Shown: positions 17,947 to 26,867 of the stretch, piece after piece
Position numbering within the stretch: the first letter of the stretch is position 1
How the letters are laid out: every line of letters begins with the position of its first letter
Origin: an uncultured Bacteroidales bacterium
GTDB lineage: Bacteria; Bacteroidota; Bacteroidia; Bacteroidales; P3
DNA length: 64,000 nucleotides
Direction: 5' to 3'
Assembly (NCBI GenBank): GCA_937886715.1
Contig: CAKZZD010000016.1
Coordinates: forward strand, 189,917 to 253,916
Position numbers and translations under genes: made by a program
Notes under the pieces: generated by a model
Told to the model about the DNA's origin: nothing
Database searches by the model: none
Seen by the model: only the letters and a program-made list of their open reading frames with translations

Positions 17947-19731
17947 CTATTTGAACAGCTGGTCGATCTGCTCCTTGTAAGCAGCCGCCACATTGCGGCG
18001 GATCAACTTCTGCGTGGGGGTGAGCATCTTGTTGGCCTCGCTCCAGACGTCGGGCACCAGGGCAAACTTCCTGACCTGCTCTGTGACGCCCAGTTCGGCA
18101 TTGTACTTGTCCACCACCTTCTGATAACGCGCCAGCACACGGGGCGAGGCGATCATCTCCTCCTTCGTGGAAGCCTCGACGCCGTGTCGTCCGCACCAGT
18201 CCTTCAGCATGTCGAAATCGGGTGCTATGAGGGCGGCGGCGAACTTCTGCTCGGCGCCCACCACCATCATGTCGAGAATGAAAGGCGACTGCTTCATCTT
18301 CTCCTCGATCACCTCGGGATTGATGAATTTGCCCATCGAGGTCTTGAACATGCTCTTCGTGCGGCCAGTGATGAAGAGATAGCCGTCGGCATCGAAATAG
18401 CCCGTGTCGCCGGTGTGGAACCATCCGTCGCTGTCGATCACCTGGGCCGTCAGCTCGGGCTGCTTGTAGTAGCCCTTCATCACGTTGCCTCCACGGCACT
18501 GTATCTCGTTGGTGGCGGGATCGATACGCACCTCAATCTCGCGCATGGCGAAGCCCACCGACCCAATCTTGCGTCCTTTCTTGTTCGAATTGGTGACCGC
18601 CACCAGGGGCGAGCATTCGGTGATGCCGTAGCCCTCGTAGAGGTCGAGGCCTACGCAGGAGAAGAAGCGCGTCAGTCTGGGCTGGATGATGGCGCCGCCG
18701 CTCACCAGCATGCCCAGCTGCCCGCCCATACTTTCGCGTATCTCCTTGTACACCAAGCGGTCGGCCACACATTTCTGCAGCTTGTACCAGCAGCTGAGCT
18801 TGCTCTCGTCAAGGTCGTAGCGGAAGGCCAGGTCGAGCGCCCAGTCGAAAATCTTCTTCTTGATGCCGGTCATCTTCTCGCCCTTGCGGTAGATCTTGTC
18901 GTAGACCTTCTCGATGAAGCGGGGCACACAAGCCAACATGTGGGGATGTATCTCCTTGCAGTTGTCGCCCACCTTGGCGATGCTTTCGGCATAGGCGATC
19001 TCGAAACAGAGCCACTGGTAGAGGTAGCCCATCATACGCTCGTAGATGTGGCACATCGGCAGCCAGCTCAGGGCGCGGGTCCAATCCTTGCCGGGGCTCT
19101 CCTTGATTTCCTGCACATTCATGATCAGGCCGCGGTGGGCCAGCATCACTCCCTTGGGGGTGCCGGTGGTGCCGCTGGTGTAGATCAGGGTGCAGACATC
19201 GTCGGTGGTCAGCGAGTCTTTGGTGGCCTGCAGCGCGGCCTCGGCCTCGGGATGCCCGGCCAGATAGTCGCGGCCGATCTGATAGATATCGTCAATCGAT
19301 TTCACGCCCTCCATTGGCACAATGGTGCAGAGGTTTTCCAGATGCGGCAGGCTCTCGCGGATATTGCAGATTTTCTTGTAGAGTGCGGGAGTCTCGACCA
19401 CCAGCAGGCGCACTTCGGCGTCGTTGAGGATGAACTTGTAGTCCTCCTCGCTGATGGTGGGATAGATGGGCAATAGCACGGCACCCGTCTGCTGCACGCC
19501 GAAATCGATATAGTTCCACTCGGGACGGCCTGCCGATATCAGGCCGATGTTCTCGCCCTTGCGCACGCCGAGGTGCATGAGGGCGTAGCTGATCAGGTTG
19601 GCCTTTTCGATATATTCATCGATGTAATGGTCGCGCCATTCGCCATTTTCTTTGTACTTGAACACCGGGCGCTCCGGATGCAGATCCTTGCGCCACGCCA
19701 GCAAATCGAACAATCGGGTGGGTTCTTTCAT
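17947..19731 (-). CDS. Long-chain fatty-acid--CoA ligase (AMP-dependent)
   Basis: This enzyme adenylates a fatty acid and transfers it to CoA. The ANL-family motifs are all present: IYTSGTTGTPKGVMLAHRG (phosphate loop), YGITECSPLVA, the hinge DGWFHTGDTGYFDADGY, and KTSMGKFINPEVIE near the C terminus with the catalytic lysine region. Start M at 19731 (MKEPTRLF) was preferred over 19764, because the promoter box at 19782-19789 would put the transcript start only about 11 bases before the latter. Length is then 594 residues, typical of the FadD15-like group common in Bacteroidetes. The exonuclease gene follows in the same operon. Confidence 0.93.
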   Translation of the reverse strand: MKEPTRLFDLLAWRKDLHPERPVFKYKENGEWRDHYIDEYIEKANLISYALMHLGVRKGENIGLISAGRPEWNYIDFGVQQTGAVLLPIYPTISEEDYKFILNDAEVRLLVVETPALYKKICNIRESLPHLENLCTIVPMEGVKSIDDIYQIGRDYLAGHPEAEAALQATKDSLTTDDVCTLIYTSGTTGTPKGVMLAHRGLIMNVQEIKESPGKDWTRALSWLPMCHIYERMMGYLYQWLCFEIAYAESIAKVGDNCKEIHPHMLACVPRFIEKVYDKIYRKGEKMTGIKKKIFDWALDLAFRYDLDESKLSCWYKLQKCVADRLVYKEIRESMGGQLGMLVSGGAIIQPRLTRFFSCVGLDLYEGYGITECSPLVAVTNSNKKGRKIGSVGFAMREIEVRIDPATNEIQCRGGNVMKGYYKQPELTAQVIDSDGWFHTGDTGYFDADGYLFITGRTKSMFKTSMGKFINPEVIEEKMKQSPFILDMMVVGAEQKFAAALIAPDFDMLKDWCGRHGVEASTKEEMIASPRVLARYQKVVDKYNAELGVTEQVRKFALVPDVWSEANKMLTPTQKLIRRNVAAAYKEQIDQLFK

Positions 19732-19781
19732 GACATTTCGGTTTTTTCGGGCATCGCATGACACCCTGATTTTTTGATTTG

Positions 19782-19789
19782 CAAAATTA
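19782..19789 (-). promoter_or_regulatory. Bacteroidetes -7 box for the acyl-CoA ligase
   Basis: TAATTTTG on the minus strand, followed by C, matches TAnnTTTG. It is 51 bases upstream of the chosen ATG and supports the shorter start. Confidence 0.65.
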
Positions 19790-19904
19790 CAATAAATATG
19801 GATTCAATGATTGAAAAATATGTTAAATTAAGTTAAAAGTAGATGCTTATGGCACTTGTTGTACAGATAAGTCGCTGGTTCTCAAAACGTAACCTTGTCA
19901 AAAA

Positions 19905-20011
19905 CACCCTAACTCCCTATCAATCACCTATCAACGCCTTATCATCTCCTACTATGGTAGGAGTTGGTAGGGTGATGGTAGGGAGATGGGAAGGTAATGA
20001 GAGGGTGAAAT
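19905..20011. repeat. 11-bp-unit inverted repeat, copy B
   Basis: CTCCTAC (19946-19952) and GTAGGAG (19957-19963) flank a 4-base loop. To the right come GTAGGAGTTGG, TAGGGTGATGG, TAGGGAGATGG and GAAGGTAATGA in strict 11-base steps, and the left side carries the degenerate complements. The arms are more diverged than in copies A and D. It lies between the divergent acyl-CoA ligase and htpG genes. Confidence 0.88.
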
Positions 20012-20059
20012 CGGGACAAAAAAAAATGGGGGTGCAGGGGGCGGAAGCGAGCATGGGGC

Positions 20060-20104
20060 GACTGACAAAATGGCAGTCGGTGGCATGGTGGCACGATTGT
20101 TGGA
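20060..20104 (+). promoter_or_regulatory. Palindrome plus sigma-54-like promoter upstream of htpG
   Basis: GACTGACA (20060-20067) and TGGCAGTC (20071-20078) form the same palindrome as before MgtC, here with centre AAA. TGGCAC-N5-TTGGA follows at 20089-20104, ten bases further. The htpG ATG is 110 bases downstream. The gap otherwise holds only repeat copy B and no gene. Confidence 0.5.
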
Positions 20105-20214
20105 CATGGGATATCGTGCATTCGCGAATGCGGGGAGGCGGCATCAGTAGGGTGAAGCCATTCGCGGATGGGCAGAACGACAATCAATGCGACAAATCAA
20201 AAACATGACAGGAT

Positions 20215-22107
20215 ATGAACGGTAAATTAAACGTACAGACCGAGAACATCTTCCCGGTGATCAAAAAGTTTCTATATTCGGACCACGAGATTTTCCTTCG
20301 CGAACTGATCAGTAACGCTGTCGACGCCACGCAGAAGCTGAAGACCCTCAGCACCCGCGGCGACTTCAAGGGCGAGCTGGGCGACCTGACCATCAACGTC
20401 GCCATCGATGAGAAGAAGAAGACCCTCACCGTGAGCGACCGCGGCATCGGCATGACGGCCGAGGAGGTGGAGAAGTATATCAACCAGATAGCCTTCAGCG
20501 GCGTGACCGATTTCATGGAGAAATACAAGGACAGCCACGAACCGCTGATCGGCCATTTCGGATTGGGTTTCTACAGCGCCTTCATGGTGAGCGACAAGGT
20601 GGAGATCTTCACCAAGAGCTGGAAGGACGAGCCGGCGCAGCACTGGAACTGCGAGGGCAACCCGGAGTTCAGCATGGAGGAGGACAAGAAGGCCGACCGC
20701 GGCACCGACATCGTGCTGCACATCGCCGACGACTGCAAGGAGTTTCTCGAGGAAGGCACCATCCTGCAGCTGCTGAAAAAGTACTGCCGCTTCATGCCGG
20801 TGCCCATCCGCTTCGGCGAGGAGAGCGTGTGGGTGGACAGCGAGACCGACTGCGACAAGGACGGCAAGCCCAAACGCGTGGAGAAGAAGCAGCCGCGCAT
20901 CATCAACGACCCCGAGCCGGCCTGGAAGAAATCGCCCTCGTCGCTGACCGATGAAGATTACAAGAAATTCTACCACGAGCTGTTCCCGATGAACTTCGAG
21001 GAGCCTCTGTTCCAGATACACATGAACGTGGACTACCCGTTCAACCTCACGGGCATCCTCTACTTCCCGAAGGTGCGCAAGACCATCGACCCCAACCGCA
21101 ACAAGATACAGCTCTACTGCAACCAGGTGTTCGTCACCGACCAGGTGGAGGGCGTGGTGCCCGACTACCTGATGCTGCTGCACGGCGTGCTCGACTCGCC
21201 GGACATCCCGCTGAACGTCAGCCGCAGCTATCTGCAGAGCGACGGCAACGTGAAGAAGATCTCGCAGCACATCAGCAAGAAGGTGGCCGACAAGCTGGAG
21301 GAGATGAGCAAGAAGAAAGAGGGCGAAGAGAAGAGCGCCTTGGAGGACAAATGGGACGACATCAAGATCTTCGTGCAATACGGCATGCTGACTGACGAGA
21401 AATTCTGCGAGCGCGCCATGAAGTTCTACCTGCTCAAGGGCGTGGACGGTTCCTATTATACATTGGACTCCTACCGCGAGAAAATCAAGGCCCTGCAGAC
21501 CGACAAAGACAAGACCGTCTGCTACCTCTACGCCAGCGACGCCGAGGAGGAGCACGCCTACATCGAGAAGGCCAAAGCCAAAGGCTACGACGTGCTGCTG
21601 ATGGACTCGCCGCTGGAGAGCCACTTCATCAACCTGCTGGAGCAGAAGATCGAGAAGACCCGCTTCGTGCGCGTCGACAGCGACACGGTGGAGAAACTCA
21701 TCCCCCACGACGACAGCATCCCCGAGAAACTCAGCAAGGAAGAGAAAGAGAAGCTGCAGCCCATCATCGAGGGCGAGGTGGACAAGCAGAAGTTCACCGT
21801 GCAGCTGGAGAGCCTCGAGGAAGACGATGCCCCGATGCAGGTGACGCAGAGCGAGTTTATGCGCCGCTACCGCGAGATGGCGCAGACCTCGGGCGGCGGC
21901 ATGGGCTTCTATGGCGAGCTGCCGGAGAGCTACAACCTGGTGGTCAACATCAACCACCCGCTCATCAGCCGCGTGCTGAACGAGACCGACGGCGAGAAGC
22001 AGAAAGAGCTCGTCCACCAGCTCACCGACCTGGCCCTGCTGGCCAACGGCCTGCTGAAAGGCGAAGCCTTGAGCAAGTTCCTCAAACGCTCGGTGGAGAT
22101 GATTTGA
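20215..22107 (+). CDS. htpG: Molecular chaperone HtpG (Hsp90)
   Basis: HtpG is the bacterial Hsp90, an ATP-driven cytoplasmic chaperone. The 630-residue sequence has the GHKL ATP site in order: LRELISNAVDATQKL near residue 27, DRGIGMTAEEV near 75, and GHFGLGFYSAFMV near 112. The middle-domain segments NVSRSYLQ and the loop arginine region follow, and the C-terminal dimerisation part is complete. The start was chosen at ATG 20215 (MNGKLNVQTENIFPVIKKF), which is standard. It is a single-gene unit: its own upstream regulatory element lies at 20060-20104 and a strong terminator follows at 22134. Confidence 0.98.
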   Translation: MNGKLNVQTENIFPVIKKFLYSDHEIFLRELISNAVDATQKLKTLSTRGDFKGELGDLTINVAIDEKKKTLTVSDRGIGMTAEEVEKYINQIAFSGVTDFMEKYKDSHEPLIGHFGLGFYSAFMVSDKVEIFTKSWKDEPAQHWNCEGNPEFSMEEDKKADRGTDIVLHIADDCKEFLEEGTILQLLKKYCRFMPVPIRFGEESVWVDSETDCDKDGKPKRVEKKQPRIINDPEPAWKKSPSSLTDEDYKKFYHELFPMNFEEPLFQIHMNVDYPFNLTGILYFPKVRKTIDPNRNKIQLYCNQVFVTDQVEGVVPDYLMLLHGVLDSPDIPLNVSRSYLQSDGNVKKISQHISKKVADKLEEMSKKKEGEEKSALEDKWDDIKIFVQYGMLTDEKFCERAMKFYLLKGVDGSYYTLDSYREKIKALQTDKDKTVCYLYASDAEEEHAYIEKAKAKGYDVLLMDSPLESHFINLLEQKIEKTRFVRVDSDTVEKLIPHDDSIPEKLSKEEKEKLQPIIEGEVDKQKFTVQLESLEEDDAPMQVTQSEFMRRYREMAQTSGGGMGFYGELPESYNLVVNINHPLISRVLNETDGEKQKELVHQLTDLALLANGLLKGEALSKFLKRSVEMI

Positions 22108-22133
22108 CCGGCCAAAATGTGATCCGAAAAAAG

Positions 22134-22168
22134 AGGGAGAATGCTGTGCAGACGGCATTCTCCCTTTT
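22134..22168 (+). terminator. Rho-independent terminator of htpG
   Basis: An 11-bp stem (AGGGAGAATGC at 22134-22144 with GCATTCTCCCT at 22155-22165) with a 10-base loop is followed by TTTTAT, 27 bases after the htpG stop. Confidence 0.92.
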
Positions 22169-22254
22169 ATTGTTTTCTCTATATAAATCGCCTGTCGCAT
22201 CGCGGTGGATGAATCAAGGCCTTAGCTTTTTTGATTGTTAAAAAACGTTAATAT

Positions 22255-22325
22255 GATTAATTTTTTAATCCGATGCACAATAATGACAATTTAGAGCCGT
22301 TAGTATGGTGATTATTTTTTTAATC
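22255..22325. promoter_or_regulatory. Paired palindromes, candidate BlaI-type operators
   Basis: GATTAA-TTTT-TTAATC (22255-22270) is a perfect palindrome. GATTAT-TTTT-TTAATC (22310-22325) is the same with one mismatch, with centres 55 bases apart. Both lie within 100 bases upstream of the BlaI-family gene, where an autoregulatory operator is expected. The sequence differs from the classical TACA/TGTA BlaI site, so this is inference from position and symmetry. Confidence 0.5.
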
Positions 22326-22354
22326 AAATGTTCAATTTTTAAATCAAACATACG

Positions 22355-22753
22355 ATGGCAAGGAAGAAAAACGAGACGGCGACGACGCTGACCAAAGCCG
22401 AAGAGCAGGTGATGCAGGCGGTGTGGAAGCTGGGCAAAGGTTTTGCGGGCGAGATAGCCGAGGCGGTGGAAGAGCCCAAACCGGCCTACCGCACCGTGCT
22501 GACCGAGATTCGCATTTTGGAGCAGAAGGGCTTTGTCGGTCACCAAGAATTGGGCGGCAACAACCAGTACTATCCGCTGGTGAGCAAAGCAGAATACTCG
22601 GGTCGGATGCTCGGCACGCTGATGGACAATTATTTTGGCGGCAGCTACCGCCAACTGGTTTCGTTCTTCATGGCTGACAAAAACATCGGCCGCGAGGACC
22701 TCGACGCTCTGGCCAAGATTATCGAGGAGAAGAGAAAGGAGGTGCAGCCATGA
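22355..22753 (+). CDS. BlaI/MecI/CopY-family repressor
   Basis: The 132-residue protein has the winged-helix signature of the family: LTKAEEQVMQAVWKLGKGFAGEIAE near residue 12, then AYRTVLTEIRILEQKGFVGH with the recognition helix. The C-terminal part forms the dimerisation helices. BlaI repressors are inactivated when a partner M56 peptidase senses a signal. Here the partner gene overlaps by 4 bases (ATGA), as in the classical pairs, but no beta-lactamase is nearby; the third gene is an outer-membrane receptor. Likely operators are at 22255-22325. Confidence 0.95.
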   Translation: MARKKNETATTLTKAEEQVMQAVWKLGKGFAGEIAEAVEEPKPAYRTVLTEIRILEQKGFVGHQELGGNNQYYPLVSKAEYSGRMLGTLMDNYFGGSYRQLVSFFMADKNIGREDLDALAKIIEEKRKEVQP

Positions 22754-23997
22754 GATACCTGCTGCTGGCCGCCGCGGCGACGGCCCTCTTTTTCGCTGCC
22801 TACTGGGTGCTGATGCGCCATGAGAAGCGGCACCAGATGGTGCGGTGGTATCTGATGGGCACGTTGGTTCTCTCGTTGCTTCTGCCGGCCATCCACCTGC
22901 GGTTGGCCGTGCCTCAACAGCACATCGCTGGCAATTTGCCAGGTATCTTCAGTCAGGCCAGCCTGCCTGGCATGGCCAGCACCGCCAGTACGGCTAGCAC
23001 CACTGCTACAGCCGACGCCGGCAGTGTTTCCTTTGCACAGGTGTTCCTCTGGGTGTGGCTGACGGGCTTTGCCGTGGCGGCCACGCTGCTGGCGGTGAGG
23101 GTGTTGCGCCTGCGCCGGAGGATGCGCGCCCTACCCTGCCGCGAAGAGGACGGCATCCGCCTCACCCTGCTCGACGACGACACTCCTGCCTTCTCGTTCG
23201 GCAAGCATATCGTCGTCGGCACCAAAGGCTTCTCTGACGCCGAGGTGCAGCAGCTCGTGGGCCACGAGACGGTGCATGTGCGCCAAGGCCATACCGTTGA
23301 CACACTGCTCTGCGAGCTGGCCAAGGCGGTGCTGTGGTTCGACCCATTCGTATATCTATATGCGCGCGAGCTGAAGCGCGTACACGAGTATATCGCCGAC
23401 AGCGCGATGATGAGTGCCAGCTATGCCGAGCTGTTCTACCATCAGGTGAGCGGCCGCAGCTACAGCCCGCTGGCCAACGGGTTCGACTACCGCATGGTGC
23501 ATCAGCGCATCGCCATGATGGCCCGGCACCGCGGCCGCAGCGGCTGGCTCAAGCCACTGGCCGCCGTGCCGGTAGCCGTGGCGGTGCTGCTGGCCGCCTG
23601 CTCGCCCAAGAGCAGCCCTTTGGTGGGACATTGGGAATATGTCAGCGGCACGTCCGAACATGTCTTCCTCGGTGACAATGTTCCCTATCCCGGTTTCACA
23701 GTAGACATGGGCGAGGAGCACCTGTTGGACGATCTGACCTTCAACGCTGACGGCACCGCCTCGTTCTTGGCATGGAATAACACAATGGAGGACCACAAGT
23801 TCGTCTATGAACCATGCGCCCTTGAGTGGCAGGTGGTGGGCGACTCGCTGCTGCTACGCAACGAACGGGGCGAGGAGGTGTGGCATATCCAGCAACTCGA
23901 CGACGACACACTCGTCTTTGTCGACAGCGACATCTTTACCTATCATGGTGGCGACGGACACCAGCGCAACACCTACACCTACCGCCGCAAGAAATAG
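22750..23997 (+). CDS. M56-family sensor peptidase with C-terminal lipocalin-like domain
   Basis: The 415-residue protein has N-terminal membrane helices (about 1-20, 35-52 and 95-115). A cytoplasmic zinc protease domain has HETVH at 172-176, with further ligands in the WFDPFVYLY...HEYIADSA stretch. It corresponds to BlaR1/MecR1, which cleave their repressor on signal. A last membrane helix at about 275-290 ends in LLAACS. Instead of a penicillin-binding sensor, the exterior part is a 120-residue beta-rich domain (GHWEYVSGTSEHVF..., TFNADGTASFLAWN) of the lipocalin-like type found in Bacteroidetes lipoproteins. The signal is therefore probably not a beta-lactam. It overlaps the repressor gene by 4 bases. 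Confidence 0.88.
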   Translation: MRYLLLAAAATALFFAAYWVLMRHEKRHQMVRWYLMGTLVLSLLLPAIHLRLAVPQQHIAGNLPGIFSQASLPGMASTASTASTTATADAGSVSFAQVFLWVWLTGFAVAATLLAVRVLRLRRRMRALPCREEDGIRLTLLDDDTPAFSFGKHIVVGTKGFSDAEVQQLVGHETVHVRQGHTVDTLLCELAKAVLWFDPFVYLYARELKRVHEYIADSAMMSASYAELFYHQVSGRSYSPLANGFDYRMVHQRIAMMARHRGRSGWLKPLAAVPVAVAVLLAACSPKSSPLVGHWEYVSGTSEHVFLGDNVPYPGFTVDMGEEHLLDDLTFNADGTASFLAWNNTMEDHKFVYEPCALEWQVVGDSLLLRNERGEEVWHIQQLDDDTLVFVDSDIFTYHGGDGHQRNTYTYRRKK

Positions 23998-24015
23998 CCT
24001 AAACCTCACATAATC

Positions 24016-26214
24016 ATGAAGCATACAGCACTTGTGCTGCTGCTCCTCGGAGCGGCGGCGGGCGTGGGCTACGCCCAAAACAACGACAGTATCGTCCTTG
24101 ACAGCCTCTACATCCCCGAGTCGGTGCGCCAGCTGGAGGAGATGGAAATCAGCGCCGAGCGGCCCCTCTACAGCGTCGACGGCGAAAAACAGATGTACAA
24201 CGTCGGCGACGACCCCAGCGTGCAGACCGGCACCGCCAGCGACGCCCTGCAGAACGCTCCGGGCGTGGAGGTCGACGCCGAGGGCAACATCACCCTGCGC
24301 GGCAGCCAGAGCGTCGAGGTGTGGATCGACGACCGTCCCTCGCATCTCAGCGGCGAAGCCCTGCGGCAGTACATCAAAACCCTTCCGGCAGGCGCCATCG
24401 AGCGCATCGAGGTCATCACCAACCCCTCGGCCCGCTACGGGGGCGGTGGCCCGGTGGTGAACCTGGTGATGCGCCGCAAGGTGAAGCGCAACGAATTCCT
24501 CTCGCTCGGCGCCAGCGGCAACCTGCGCCCCCAAGTGTCGCCCTGGGCCAGCTACGTCTATACCAACAAGCGCTTCTCCATCAACCTCTACGCCGAGTAC
24601 GACTACTCGCACACCTGGACCAACCAGAGCGGCAGCAGCACTCTGCTCACCCCGGCGGGCGACACCAGCGCCATGCGCAGCTACACCAGCCGTCAGGACT
24701 ACTACCGCCACGGCAGCTACCTGTGGCTCAGCGGCCACTACGACATCGACACCCAGCGCACCGTCAGCTTCTGGGGCGGTGCCTATCCCTCGCTGGCCAC
24801 ATGCAAGGGCAACACAAATATGCAATGGGACGAACGTATCTACTCGCCGGGCGACTACAGCTATCGTACGGCATTCAGCTCTCGCGACGTGAACTGGGGC
24901 ACCTTCGGTGGCGTGGACTACACCCACCGGTTCAACGACGAAGGAAAGCAGTTCTGGCTGCAACTCGGTGGCAACACCCATGCCTACCTTCTCAGCGAGA
25001 GCGATGAGACGCGCACCTACGATGTGCTTTCTACCCTCGACTACGCCACGCACGACTCCTATCCCAGCAACTCCGGTGTCGGCCTCTCGGCCGAAGGCGG
25101 CTATACCCTGCCGTTCGGGCAGAAATGGGAGCTGGAGGTAGGTGCCGCCGGCGACATAGGCACTCCCAGCCACTACGCCTTCACCTCCGACAGCATCATC
25201 GACGGCGTCGCAGTGCGCGACCGTCTGCGCAGCTATGAGATGAGCGAAAGCAGTTGGAGTTACAGCGTCTACACCACCCTACTGCGCCGTTTCGGCAACC
25301 TCACCGTCAAGTTGGGATTCAGGGCTGGACACGGCCACACAGAAGGCACATGGAACGGCCACACCTCGGCCACCGTCGACCGCACCATCATCGAACCGCT
25401 GCCTTCCGTCCATCTTACTTACCGCACCAAGAACATGCACAATTTCAGCCTCAGCTGGACGCGCCGCGTCGCCGCCCCCGATGCCGACGACCTCACGTCC
25501 TTCATCACCTATGGCACCGAGAACTATTCCGTCGGCAATCCCGACCTGAAGACCACCGTGTCACAAAACCTCGAGGGCCGCTGGGACAAGTACTTCGACG
25601 GCTTCGGCAACGTCGGTGCCGAACTTTTCTGGCGAGCCGAGCAAGACGCCATCAGCTCCATTGGCGACGTGGCCTACAGCGAAGTCTTCGGACGTGAGGT
25701 GTCGTTTACCATGCCCCACAACATCGGCGACGCCGACCTCGCGGGCGGCACACTGAACGTCACCTACCGCCCCACGGCATTCTTCAACCTGCGCCTCTCG
25801 GCATCGGCCTACAACTACCACTACCGCCTCATGTTCCGCCCCGGCGAATGGACCGAGGATGCCGCCTGGAGCGGCCGCCTACGCCTCAACGCATGGGCCA
25901 AATTGTGGAAAGTGCTGCAGGTGTTCGGCACCGTGAGCTACACCACGCGGCAAATCGCCCCGATGAACATCCACGAGCCCACGTTCCGCACCGACCTCGG
26001 CCTGAGCGCCGACCTGCTTGACCGCAAACTGTCGCTCTACCTCAACGTGAAGGATGTCTTCGGCAGCGACGGCGAGCAGTGGCAGACCACCAACCCCTAC
26101 TACCAGGGGGGCGGGCGGCGCACCCATGGCTCGCAGTACATGTCGCTCGGCCTCACCCTGCGTTTTGGGAAAATGGAACTTGAAAATATGGCCCGGACAG
26201 GTGGACAAAACTGA
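24016..26214 (+). CDS. Outer-membrane beta-barrel receptor (TonB-receptor-like)
   Basis: The 732-residue protein has a signal peptide (about 1-20, ending in GVGYAQ) and a plug-like domain with ASDALQNAPGVEVDAEGNIT and LRGSQSVEVWIDDRP near residues 75-110. IERIEVITNPSARYGGGGP follows, typical of the outer-membrane barrel family related to TonB receptors. The rest is a beta barrel. The N-terminal carboxypeptidase-like domain usual in this family is missing or very short. The gene starts 18 bases after the M56 gene, so it is probably the structural gene controlled by the BlaI/M56 pair. Ligand unknown. The end is less standard (ELENMARTGGQN), without a final aromatic residue. Confidence 0.88.
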   Translation: MKHTALVLLLLGAAAGVGYAQNNDSIVLDSLYIPESVRQLEEMEISAERPLYSVDGEKQMYNVGDDPSVQTGTASDALQNAPGVEVDAEGNITLRGSQSVEVWIDDRPSHLSGEALRQYIKTLPAGAIERIEVITNPSARYGGGGPVVNLVMRRKVKRNEFLSLGASGNLRPQVSPWASYVYTNKRFSINLYAEYDYSHTWTNQSGSSTLLTPAGDTSAMRSYTSRQDYYRHGSYLWLSGHYDIDTQRTVSFWGGAYPSLATCKGNTNMQWDERIYSPGDYSYRTAFSSRDVNWGTFGGVDYTHRFNDEGKQFWLQLGGNTHAYLLSESDETRTYDVLSTLDYATHDSYPSNSGVGLSAEGGYTLPFGQKWELEVGAAGDIGTPSHYAFTSDSIIDGVAVRDRLRSYEMSESSWSYSVYTTLLRRFGNLTVKLGFRAGHGHTEGTWNGHTSATVDRTIIEPLPSVHLTYRTKNMHNFSLSWTRRVAAPDADDLTSFITYGTENYSVGNPDLKTTVSQNLEGRWDKYFDGFGNVGAELFWRAEQDAISSIGDVAYSEVFGREVSFTMPHNIGDADLAGGTLNVTYRPTAFFNLRLSASAYNYHYRLMFRPGEWTEDAAWSGRLRLNAWAKLWKVLQVFGTVSYTTRQIAPMNIHEPTFRTDLGLSADLLDRKLSLYLNVKDVFGSDGEQWQTTNPYYQGGGRRTHGSQYMSLGLTLRFGKMELENMARTGGQN

Positions 26215-26254
26215 CATAGAGCGGCTAGGCATAAGGTATTATGGAACAAATTGT

Positions 26255-26285
26255 TTTGTCGGATTCACAAAAAGCTGTACTATTG
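26255..26285 (+). promoter_or_regulatory. Promoter of the flavin reductase remnant
   Basis: TTTG (26255-26258), a 19-base gap, then TACTATTG (26278-26285) match the Bacteroidetes promoter with one mismatch in the -7 box. It lies just upstream of the pseudogene. Confidence 0.55.
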
Positions 26286-26307
26286 CAGCCCGAAAAACAA
26301 CCATCTA

Positions 26308-26669
26308 TCCAAGAAACAGATCATCCTCACCCTGGCAGGGGCGGCGAAGCTCATCACCGCCAGCGGCACAAAACAGGAGACAGCAAAAGAAGAACAAACG
26401 AATAACAATACCCAAATGGAGCTGAAGGAGGTCGACGGGTGCGACGACATGGGGGCGAAGCTGTAGGGTGACGCGGCAGCGGGCGCTGATGACGGCGACC
26501 TACGACGGCGAGGGCGACGCCGAGGTGATGACGGCCGCCCGGGGGCGGCCAGCAGGAGGGCAACCCGGTTTGCTTCCAGCTCAGCAGCCACAAGACCACT
26601 GAAAACATCCGCCTCAACAAGGCCTTCACCCTTAGCTTTGCCGATGCCCGCACGGTGGCGGAGAGCGAC
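26308..26669 (+). pseudogene. Degraded flavin-reductase-family lipoprotein gene
   Basis: Three consecutive pieces in three frames add up to one recognisable protein. Frame 1 (26308-26463) encodes KKQIILTLAGAAKLITAS and GTKQETAKEEQ, a lipoprotein-like signal with the lipobox cysteine lost and no usable start codon, then ELKEVDGCDDMGAKL and a stop at 26464. Frame 2 (about 26468-26543) continues with RALMTATYDGEGDAEVMTAA. Frame 3 (about 26550-26669) gives EGNPVCFQLSSHKTTENIR and LNKAFTLSFADARTVAESD. These match flavin reductase family proteins, in which a stretch like AEVMTAAWGG precedes HKTTENIRLNKAFTVSFADA. The C-terminal half is missing, replaced by AT-rich sequence. A promoter survives at 26255-26285. 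The damage is at least two frameshifts, a start loss and a truncation. Confidence 0.8.
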
Positions 26670-26867
26670 GGAATACGAGAATGCGTTTTTCGCTTAATTT
26701 AATTTTATTCAAAGGTGCTCAAGGCCTGCAAGCAGGCAGAATGCGTTATTGCGTGAGAAGAAAAAGATTTTTTTCGATGCGACATACGAGAATGGAAAAT
26801 TTTTCGTTACAGAAGTATCTTTTTAAAACGAAAAACAATAAAAGTAGAAAAAAAAACGCAGACGCCG

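Noticed and set aside
20272..22200. Long minus-strand frame opposite htpG
   Set aside because: It is a mirror of the htpG reading frame; no motif and no promoter of its own.
26251..26466. Short open frame of about 70 codons before queA
   Set aside because: It is only the first piece of the flavin reductase remnant, cut by a stop; annotated as pseudogene instead.
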